DNA from: Clostridiales bacterium
GTDB taxonomy: Bacteria; Bacillota; Clostridia; Caldicoprobacterales; DTU083
Assembly: GCA_012512335.1 (NCBI GenBank)
Contig: JAAZEK010000269.1
Span: 1-6,898 of the forward strand
DNA length: 6,898 nucleotides
Direction of reading: 5' to 3'
In this document: positions 1 to 5,052 of the stretch, one piece after another
Layout: every line of letters starts with the position of its first letter
Numbering within the stretch: the stretch's first letter is position 1
Program-made: the position numbers and the translations under genes
The notes under the pieces: model-generated
Seen by the model: the letters and a program-made list of their open reading frames with translations, nothing else
Database searches by the model: none
Told to the model about the DNA's origin: nothing

Positions 1-7
1 AAATAAA

Positions 8-871
8 TTGGATTTGTTTCAATATCAGCCTATAACCAAGCCTATAGATATTGCCTATAGGGAGCATTTTCATCCTATCGAAATGCTTAGCCATCATCAC
101 AATGACTACGAGATTATTTTTGTAGTTGAAGGGCAAATTGAGTTTACTATTGGCAATAAAACATATGTGGCTGAAAATAATAGCTTGCTTTTTATCGATA
201 ATGTGGAGGCTCATGAGTACAAGGTGTTAAAATATCCATACAAACGCTATGTAATCATGATGAAACCTCACTTTATCCACAGCACCGTCAACAATCCCCT
301 TCTAGCTTCTGTCCTTCATCACCGGCCAGAAGATTTTAGCCACCTTATAAATCTTGGTGTTAGCTCGGCAGAGTTAATAATTTCTGCAATTACCCTAATG
401 TTAAAGGAGTATAAAGAGGAAAAACCTCTTTGGGAAACCTCTATAGAATTTATACTTTACCAGATGCTTGTTTCTCTATATCGGATTTCCGAGGATTATT
501 TTCCTCTTTACAAGTATACAAACTCCGATGACCACAGATATAAGACAATTATTGAAATCCAAAAACATATTGAATCCAATTTCGCACAAGACTTGAATTT
601 GGATGAACTGTCCGAACAGTTCCATATAGACAAGTATTATCTGTGCCATTTGTTCAAGGAAATCACTGGTTATACCTTTAAATCCTATTTGCTCTTGCAA
701 AGGATATCAAAAGCAAAGGAACTTCTGTACCACACAAATGATAGTGTAACCGATGTTGGCTTTAATGTTGGATTCAACAATGCTAGCCACTTTATCCGTA
801 CTTTCAAAAGGTATGTGGGTATTACGCCCTATCAATATAAAAAGGAGCACAGAAGTTCCGATAAATCTTAG
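8..871 (+). CDS. AraC-family transcriptional regulator with N-terminal cupin domain
   Basis: A probable ligand-responsive DNA-binding regulator in the cytoplasm. Residues about 20-85 look like an AraC-type cupin sensor domain, with the His-rich stretch HHHND at 29-33, a beta-rich segment around EGQIEFTIGNKTY and a further His at 69. Residues about 178-283 form the double helix-turn-helix AraC/XylS domain: first HTH at about 197-218 (LDELSEQFHIDKYYLCHLFK), second at about 246-267, followed by the family signature GITPYQYKKEH. The length of about 287 residues is normal for cupin-type AraC proteins. The start is uncertain: TTG at position 8 is the only start candidate near the edge, and the frame stays open to the window edge, so the true start may lie upstream. 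The gene converges on the nagA/uxaE-like operon and its stop codon overlaps that of the epimerase gene. Control of that sugar operon is a reasonable inference but is not shown. The effector is unknown. Confidence 0.9.
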   Translation: MDLFQYQPITKPIDIAYREHFHPIEMLSHHHNDYEIIFVVEGQIEFTIGNKTYVAENNSLLFIDNVEAHEYKVLKYPYKRYVIMMKPHFIHSTVNNPLLASVLHHRPEDFSHLINLGVSSAELIISAITLMLKEYKEEKPLWETSIEFILYQMLVSLYRISEDYFPLYKYTNSDDHRYKTIIEIQKHIESNFAQDLNLDELSEQFHIDKYYLCHLFKEITGYTFKSYLLLQRISKAKELLYHTNDSVTDVGFNVGFNNASHFIRTFKRYVGITPYQYKKEHRSSDKS

Positions 872-2376
872 AGCACGCTTTCCAATGCTTTAACATGTCT
901 ACCAATATGCTTGTATAGAGCATCATAATAAGCGTCTTCATGAACATTCAGTAGATCATAAATCCTATCTCTGAACAGGTATTCACCATTATCTTTCTTA
1001 GCTTGAAGAATAAGCCCATAAGTAATGTGAAGCACCTGTCTGGAATCATCTTTGTCCATAAGACCAGGCAATTCCTCATCCTTTAGCTGATCGAGCTGTT
1101 GGATATTATTGATATCTGCGCCAATATGATAGTATTTCTTCGCATCATCAAGAACGCTTAACGCAAATGAATGAATCTCTCTGTATAGCGTAGGATCCTT
1201 AGTTGCAATTACTCTTATAGCCTCCAGCCAATTTGTTCCTGCGGTTTTTACGTGATATCTACCCTTAGTTTTCTCTCCAACGATGGGGAATACAGAAAAC
1301 TTGTCACTACCTGAGTGTACACTGATTTTATAGCCAAAATAATCTGCAATGGCTGTATGTACTATAAATTCTTCATCGAATTTCTCTACATTACCGATAT
1401 AGTCAATCCCTTTTTGGAATTCTCCACAAAATCTTGGTGCTACAGTAGCTGAGTTAACTTCCTTATCCTTAAGCTCTTGAGCAACAAAGAAATGTGCTTG
1501 TGGGGATGTGGGTGTTAAGGTTTCATCGATAGAGATTTCAAAGTCAACTTCTCGGCTGTAATCCTTTATGATTTGGTGATAAATTTCAGAGGCAAAGTCA
1601 ATAGCTTTACTATAGGTAAGAACTATACGTTTAAAATCATCACTATCGAAGGAAACTGTAATATCATTTCCCAGATTAAATTCTTTGCCTAGATACTTGC
1701 TTTCCACGCTTTCTTGTTTGAAGTTATCATAGGCCTTATCTACCTCTTCGTCAGACATTTGGTCTACCTTGTTATCTATGTGCTCTGAACAGTCTAGGGT
1801 AATCATTGTATAGCCACACTCTAGAGCACCTTTTACCTCTTCAGCTGTCTTTAAGTGATCACCATCTGCGCCAAAGCCACCCTTGTAGCCTTCTTGAAAC
1901 ACTGCCCAAGAAGCATCATCAAGGACTTCTTTGTAGTTTCTACCAGTTAGATTAAGTTCTCTTATGGACTGTTGAGCTAGTATGGGCTTCATATCATATT
2001 CTTTTATCAAACGTATATGTCCAGGAGAAGCAAGACCTAGCCTATCTCCAAGACCGATGGACTTGGGGAATTTTAAAACTGAGATAGGGGCTGTAAAAGG
2101 AAAGACTTCTCTTAAAGCTACACAATTCTCATGAGTAAGGCCACAAACCTTGACCGATTCACCTTCGATTTCCTCTACCTCTCCAGAAAAAGATTCGAAT
2201 AACGGGCTCTTACCCTGTATTACTAGCTTCTTCATCAGACCTTCCTTTACTAAGTATACAAATGAACCATTTACTTCCTGAAGGGAGTTGGGATAAACTC
2301 CATAGGATCCAATTTCGTTTCCGACATTTAGTCCACTTTCTTTTATTTTAACGCAAGCTTCTTTCCATTTAATCAT
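868..2376 (-). CDS. uxaE: UxaE-family sugar C4-epimerase (tagaturonate epimerase-like)
   Basis: A 502-residue cytosolic protein recognised by similarity to the UxaE family. The characterised Thermotoga member interconverts D-tagaturonate and D-fructuronate by metal-dependent C4 epimerisation in galacturonate breakdown. Family blocks visible here, numbered from the chosen start, are GLGDRLG (108-114), AQQSIRE (134-140), VLDDASWAVFQEGY (151-164), GFGADGDH (167-174), SIDETLTPTSP (282-292), KISVHSGSDKFS (350-361) and YHVKTAGT (374-381). The conserved His, Asp and Glu residues in them probably bind metal and substrate. Length is normal. The start is the ATG at 2376: an in-frame ATG five codons upstream (2391) lies within the sequence ATGGAGGAAA, which is the ribosome-binding site of the downstream ATG. 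It follows nagA by 25 nt on the same strand, so the two are very probably co-transcribed. No uronate genes (uxaB, uxaC, kdgK, kdgA) are visible, so the substrate may not be tagaturonate. Family assignment is firm; exact reaction is not. Confidence 0.85.
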   Translation of the reverse strand: MIKWKEACVKIKESGLNVGNEIGSYGVYPNSLQEVNGSFVYLVKEGLMKKLVIQGKSPLFESFSGEVEEIEGESVKVCGLTHENCVALREVFPFTAPISVLKFPKSIGLGDRLGLASPGHIRLIKEYDMKPILAQQSIRELNLTGRNYKEVLDDASWAVFQEGYKGGFGADGDHLKTAEEVKGALECGYTMITLDCSEHIDNKVDQMSDEEVDKAYDNFKQESVESKYLGKEFNLGNDITVSFDSDDFKRIVLTYSKAIDFASEIYHQIIKDYSREVDFEISIDETLTPTSPQAHFFVAQELKDKEVNSATVAPRFCGEFQKGIDYIGNVEKFDEEFIVHTAIADYFGYKISVHSGSDKFSVFPIVGEKTKGRYHVKTAGTNWLEAIRVIATKDPTLYREIHSFALSVLDDAKKYYHIGADINNIQQLDQLKDEELPGLMDKDDSRQVLHITYGLILQAKKDNGEYLFRDRIYDLLNVHEDAYYDALYKHIGRHVKALESVL

Positions 2377-2383
2377 CTGTATT

Positions 2384-2389
2384 TCCTCC
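2384..2389 (-). promoter_or_regulatory. Ribosome-binding site that fixes the uxaE-like start
   Basis: GGAGGA on the minus strand, with 8 nt between GGAGG and the ATG at 2376. The site overlaps an upstream in-frame ATG (2389-2391, read as ATGGAGG), so that ATG cannot use it and is an unlikely start. It lies about 12 nt after the nagA stop codon. Confidence 0.75.
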
Positions 2390-2401
2390 ATTTTCTATAT
2401 A

Positions 2402-3598
2402 TTAAACATTATACACCAGTTTTCCGCCTACCATAGTCATCTGAATATCGATATTGTCGTTGAAGATGATGATGTCGGCATCCTTACCAGGTACAATACT
2501 TCCTTTACGCTTGTCTAGTCCCATAATAGTAGCAGGAGTCATAGTCATCATTTTAATGGACTCGTGCAAGGGCACGTCTGCAAGGTTAATCATATTTCTT
2601 ATCAAACGATCCGCTGTAGCTACGCTACCTGCGAAAGCACTTAAATCAGGCAATTTAGCTACTCCATCCTCTACAATAACATGCTGCCCCTTATCTAAGC
2701 TACCTAGTATAGACTCACCTTCTGGCATTCCAGCTGCCCTCATTGAATCGGTAACTAAAGCGATTCTGTCTGGTCCTTTTATCTTATAAATAAGCTTTAA
2801 TAGGCTGGCAGGTAGATGGGATCCGTCTGCAATAATTTCCACTGTTAATTCATCCATTAGGAAAGCACTTTCTATAACCCCAGCATGTCGATAAGCGTTC
2901 TTACGATGTACTCCTGACATTCCAGAATACAAATGGGTGACATGAGTATAGCCGTTTTCAAATGCGCGTTGAACCTCATCGTAATCTGCATTACTATGTG
3001 CAATCGAAGGCAAAATGCCTCTATCAGTTAGATATCGGCCGAATTCCAATGCACCTGGTAGTTCTGGAGCAGAACTCCACCTTATAATATCATCTGTCAT
3101 GTTGCAAATTTCTTCATATTCATTTGGATCAGGGTTTCTAATATATTTCGGATCCTGAGCCCCTCTTTGCTCCATGGAGAAGTATGGTCCTTCCATGTGC
3201 AACCCTAGCATTTCAGCACCCTTAGGATTATTAGCTTTTGCATCTTTGAAAGCTTGAAGCGTTTGCTTTAGCTCTTCATTGGTACTGGTTGTAGCAGTAG
3301 GAACGATTGATGTGGTTCCATATTTCGCATGTAATTCTGCCGATTTAATGAAGGCATCGTAGGTTCCATCTAAAAAGTCATGTCCGCCTCCACCGTGAGT
3401 ATGTATTTCCATGAAGCCAGGGCTTATGTAATTGCCCTTTGCATCTATCTCCTTATAGCCTTCAACGGGGATATCGCTTTCTTCAACCGCTGTAATTTTG
3501 CCGTCCTCCACTAATAGACTTCCGTTTTGTATGATTCTATATGGAGTTACAATTTTTCCATTGAAGATTTTAATTCTATCGTTTTTAATTTGTTCCAT
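2402..3598 (-). CDS. nagA: N-acetylglucosamine-6-phosphate deacetylase (NagA family)
   Basis: A 398-residue cytosolic amidohydrolase-superfamily enzyme. The family removes the acetyl group from N-acetylglucosamine-6-phosphate (or, in AgaA relatives, N-acetylgalactosamine-6-phosphate), giving the amino-sugar phosphate and acetate. Metal and catalytic residues are all in place: H66 and H68 in MEIHTHGGGG, E136 in HMEGPYF, H201 in SIAHSN, H222 in THLYSGM, H261 in ADGSHLP and the catalytic D284 in LVTDSM. The HxH pair resembles the Bacillus-type metal site rather than the E. coli type. The loop after H222 (SGMSGVHRKNAYRHAG) differs from the textbook NAM motif, so this is a divergent branch and the sugar epimer is not certain. 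The start is supported by AGGAGG 8 nt upstream. It is the first gene of an operon with the UxaE-like gene, behind a promoter at 3678-3707 with a leader of about 70 nt. No nagB or transporter is in view. Confidence 0.92.
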   Translation of the reverse strand: MEQIKNDRIKIFNGKIVTPYRIIQNGSLLVEDGKITAVEESDIPVEGYKEIDAKGNYISPGFMEIHTHGGGGHDFLDGTYDAFIKSAELHAKYGTTSIVPTATTSTNEELKQTLQAFKDAKANNPKGAEMLGLHMEGPYFSMEQRGAQDPKYIRNPDPNEYEEICNMTDDIIRWSSAPELPGALEFGRYLTDRGILPSIAHSNADYDEVQRAFENGYTHVTHLYSGMSGVHRKNAYRHAGVIESAFLMDELTVEIIADGSHLPASLLKLIYKIKGPDRIALVTDSMRAAGMPEGESILGSLDKGQHVIVEDGVAKLPDLSAFAGSVATADRLIRNMINLADVPLHESIKMMTMTPATIMGLDKRKGSIVPGKDADIIIFNDNIDIQMTMVGGKLVYNV

Positions 3599-3651
3599 TT
3601 AACTCGCCTCCTGTATAAATACTTATGCTTATGATAATAGTTAGTAGATGA

Positions 3652-3665
3652 TTTATGCGCTAACA
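3652..3665 (-). promoter_or_regulatory. Possible catabolite-responsive element (cre) in the nagA leader
   Basis: The 14-mer TGTTAGCGCATAAA matches the CcpA cre pattern TGNAANCGNNNNCA except at two positions; read on the other strand it also has two mismatches. It would lie about +6 to +19 from the predicted nagA transcription start, where cre sites commonly repress. Weak matches of this kind occur by chance, so this is only a candidate. Confidence 0.25.
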
Positions 3666-3677
3666 TTTTCAATTCCA

Positions 3678-3707
3678 ATTATACCATAGCGTAGCTTCCA
3701 GTCGCAA
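3678..3707 (-). promoter_or_regulatory. Predicted promoter of the nagA-uxaE-like operon
   Basis: Minus strand: -35 TTGCGA (3702-3707), 18-bp spacer, then a perfect -10 TATAAT (3678-3683) preceded by TGG, forming an extended -10. The start of transcription is expected near 3671, giving a leader of about 70 nt before the nagA ATG at 3598. The leader contains a tandem CATAAG repeat (about 3622-3633) of unknown meaning. Confidence 0.7.
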
Positions 3708-3745
3708 CCAAAGTGGTCAACTCTAACAGATTATATTAGCGAAGT

Positions 3746-3887
3746 GTTACAGTTCACATAAAATAATAAATCATATGGAAGGAGCCTTTGCAGGAACGAT
3801 TATCAATCTTAGCGAATATCAGAATGATTCGTGATGTCAACAGCGACAGAAATATATTTATTATTTTACTTCCCAGTGAACTGAAAC
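3746..3887 (+). mobile_element. MITE-like element, short copy (142 bp)
   Basis: A non-coding element with inverted ends. The left end is GTTACAGTTCAC and the right end, read inward on the other strand, is GTTTCAGTTCAC. Inside these lies a second inverted AT-rich arm (AAAATAATAAAT, at about 3760-3771 and in complement at about 3856-3867). It is flanked by AGCGAAGT (3738-3745) and AGCGTAGC (3888-3895), a 6/8 match that reads as a decayed 8-bp target duplication. A second copy lies at 4663-4888 in the same orientation: a 63-bp left-half block differs at one position, and the right-half block of 62 bp differs at about seven. It encodes no transposase, so mobility would need an enzyme from elsewhere. 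It sits between the cyclophilin terminator and the nagA promoter, with its left end 38 bp upstream of the nagA -35 box. The family name and parent transposon are unknown. Confidence 0.8.
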
Positions 3888-3896
3888 AGCGTAGCC

Positions 3897-3935
3897 AAAT
3901 AAAAAGGCTTCGAAATTTATTTCCGAAGACCTTTT
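3897..3935 (-). terminator. Intrinsic terminator of the cyclophilin gene
   Basis: Minus-strand hairpin with arms AAAAGG-(T)-CTTCG and CGAAG-CCTTTT, 11 bp with one bulged base (arms at 3924-3935 and 3902-3912), an 11-nt loop, and a T-rich tail TTTTTATTT (3897-3905). It begins 25 nt after the cyclophilin stop codon. Its tail abuts the flanking repeat of the short MITE-like copy. Confidence 0.8.
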
Positions 3936-3959
3936 AACTTACCTATAAAAAAGGCAATT

Positions 3960-4490
3960 TTAAGCTAATATCTCAGGTTCAATATGACTATAACCATTTA
4001 GTTCTACTTCAGCGGTTTCCATTACCTGATCTTCATGGGGTTTATCATTACGATCCCGTTTTGCTTGAACGATACTGTCCACTATCTCCATGCCCTGGAT
4101 TACCTTTCCAAAGGAAGCATACTGTCCATCAAGATGAGGCGAATCTGCAACCATAATGAAGAATTGGCTTCCTGCACTGTCAGGGTGACCTGATCTAGCC
4201 ATTGAAAGCACACCACGAGTATGCTTAAGATCATTGGCAAATCCATTTCCACTAAATTCTCCTTTGATACTGTATCCTGGACCACCTATGCCAATTCCCT
4301 GAGGATCTCCTCCTTGAACCATAAAGCTTGGTATGACTCGATGAAAGATCAAATTATTATAAAAGCCTTTCTTCACTAAAGATATGAAATTATTAACAGT
4401 ATTAGGGGCCTTATCTGGGTATAACTCAATTTTAACTTCGCCTTTATTTTGAATTTTGACAGTTACTACTGGGTAAGTTTTGTTTTCCAT
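3960..4490 (-). CDS. Cyclophilin-type peptidyl-prolyl cis-trans isomerase
   Basis: A 176-residue single-domain cyclophilin that speeds cis-trans isomerisation of Xaa-Pro bonds as a folding helper. There is no signal peptide or membrane segment, so it is cytosolic. Active-site blocks are clear: FHRVIPSFMVQGGDP at 49-63 with catalytic R51, F56, M57 and Q59; SAGSQFFI at 105-112; HLDGQYASFGKV at 119-130. H119 replaces the Trp that human cyclophilin A uses to bind cyclosporin, as in many bacterial members, so weak drug binding is expected. The start is the ATG at 4490. An in-frame ATG five codons upstream (4505) lies in ATGGAGGAAA, which supplies the GGAGG site 8 nt before 4490. It is a single-gene unit with its own promoter and terminator. 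Copies of a MITE-like element sit on both sides. Confidence 0.95.
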   Translation of the reverse strand: MENKTYPVVTVKIQNKGEVKIELYPDKAPNTVNNFISLVKKGFYNNLIFHRVIPSFMVQGGDPQGIGIGGPGYSIKGEFSGNGFANDLKHTRGVLSMARSGHPDSAGSQFFIMVADSPHLDGQYASFGKVIQGMEIVDSIVQAKRDRNDKPHEDQVMETAEVELNGYSHIEPEILA

Positions 4491-4497
4491 TTTTGTT

Positions 4498-4503
4498 TCC
4501 TCC
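4498..4503 (-). promoter_or_regulatory. Ribosome-binding site that fixes the cyclophilin start
   Basis: GGAGGA on the minus strand, with 8 nt between GGAGG and the ATG at 4490. It overlaps the preceding in-frame ATG (4503-4505), which has no comparable site of its own. This argues that translation starts at 4490. Confidence 0.75.
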
Positions 4504-4522
4504 ATTTATCTAAGTTTTTCTC

Positions 4523-4531
4523 ATTATAGCA
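4523..4531 (-). promoter_or_regulatory. Extended -10 promoter of the cyclophilin gene
   Basis: TGCTATAAT on the minus strand: a perfect -10 hexamer (4523-4528) with the TGN extension. No convincing -35 is seen at 16-18 bp (TGCTAA at 17 bp is poor), which is tolerable for an extended -10 promoter. Transcription should start near 4516, about 26 nt before the ATG at 4490. Confidence 0.6.
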
Positions 4532-4548
4532 CAAAGGATTATATTTTA

Positions 4549-4561
4549 GCATAACTTATGC
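4549..4561. promoter_or_regulatory. Perfect 13-bp palindrome upstream of the cyclophilin promoter
   Basis: GCATAA-C-TTATGC, a 6-bp inverted repeat around one central base, overlapping the -35 position of the cyclophilin promoter. The symmetry and placement fit a regulator operator, but short AT-rich palindromes also arise by chance and no matching regulator is visible. Confidence 0.3.
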
Positions 4562-4662
4562 CACTTTCTGTACAAGATTATTATCTGGTTATTATCTTTG
4601 TTCATTTTTAATGTCGCTGCGGATGTTAGTTCTAAGGAAATTATATACGAACTTGCCTAGAG

Positions 4663-4888
4663 GTTACTGTTCACTTCCAAAATAATAAATCATATGGAAG
4701 GAGCCTTTGCAGGAACGATTATCAATATTAGCGAATATCAGCAGAAAATGCGTTAAGCACCTTTCACTGTCTGAACATAGTGAGTTTGGAAGGTGTAGTA
4801 TTTTCAGCTGAGATAAGCTCTAGATTGATTCGTGATGGCAACAGCGACTGGAATATATTTATTATTTTACTTCTAAGTGAACAGTAAC
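4663..4888 (+). mobile_element. MITE-like element, long copy (226 bp)
   Basis: The same element family as at 3746-3887. The ends are perfect 12-bp inverted repeats GTTACTGTTCAC (4663-4674 and, in complement, 4877-4888), and the inner AT-rich arms AAAATAATAAAT pair as well. It is bracketed by a perfect 8-bp direct repeat GCCTAGAG (4655-4662 and 4889-4896), the mark of a target-site duplication on insertion. An 85-bp central segment (4742-4826), largely a hairpin, replaces 3 bp in the short copy. No transposase is encoded. Several IS families make 8-bp duplications, and the parent cannot be named from this window. The right end lies about 41 bp upstream of the cls -35 box. Confidence 0.87.
4739..4810. 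repeat. Nested hairpin in the centre of the long MITE-like copy
   Basis: Paired segments from outside in: CAGC/GCTG (4739-4742 with 4807-4810), an A-A mismatch, GAAAAT/ATTTTC (4744-4749 with 4800-4805), CACCTT/AAGGTG (4758-4763 with 4790-4795) and CACT/AGTG (4765-4768 with 4779-4782). In all about 20 pairs are separated by internal loops. The short copy lacks this segment. Confidence 0.65.
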
Positions 4889-4929
4889 GCCTAGAGTATC
4901 AACAGAAACAACTCTTTAAGGTATCTGCT

Positions 4930-4956
4930 TTGAAACCCATCAAATTGTGGTATACT
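4930..4956 (+). promoter_or_regulatory. Predicted cls promoter
   Basis: -10 TATACT (4951-4956) with a TGG extension, and a possible -35 TTGAAA (4930-4935) at a short 15-bp spacing. The extended -10 probably carries most of the recognition. The start would be near 4963, leaving a leader of about 90 nt before the cls ATG. Confidence 0.55.
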
Positions 4957-4985
4957 AATTCTAAGAAACCAACAATATCCATTGG

Positions 4986-5020
4986 CAGGCTATACAGGGG
5001 AAAAATGATATTTAGCCCTG
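4986..5020 (+). other. Leader segment of cls with two mutually exclusive hairpins
   Basis: CCCTG (5016-5020) can pair with CAGGG (4995-4999), extended inward by AAAT/ATTT (5003-5006 with 5010-5013). Alternatively CAGGCTA (4986-4992) pairs with TAGCCCTG (5013-5020) with one bulged C. Both use the same 3' strand. No T-run follows and the cls ribosome-binding site (about 5040-5044) is not in either stem, so a regulatory role is unproven. Confidence 0.3.
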
Positions 5021-5052
5021 GCGATTTATAACGGACAATAGGAGAAACTACC

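Noticed and set aside
476..700. Minus-strand open frame of 74 codons inside the AraC gene
   Set aside because: It lies wholly within a well-supported AraC coding region on the other strand, with no recognisable family.
2454..2789. Plus-strand open frame of 111 codons
   Set aside because: It is antisense to the clearly conserved C-terminal half of NagA and its product resembles no protein family.
3715..3720. TTGACC as the -35 box of the nagA promoter
   Set aside because: It resembles the consensus but lies 31 bp from the TATAAT, too far; TTGCGA at 18 bp fits better.
4100..4285. Minus-strand open frame of 61 codons
   Set aside because: It is a shifted frame within the cyclophilin gene, whose own frame carries all the active-site motifs.
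3746..4888. The repeated elements as riboswitches or a CRISPR array
   Set aside because: There are only two copies about 0.9 kb apart, with no short regular repeats or spacers. Inverted ends with flanking 8-bp duplications are better explained by transposition.
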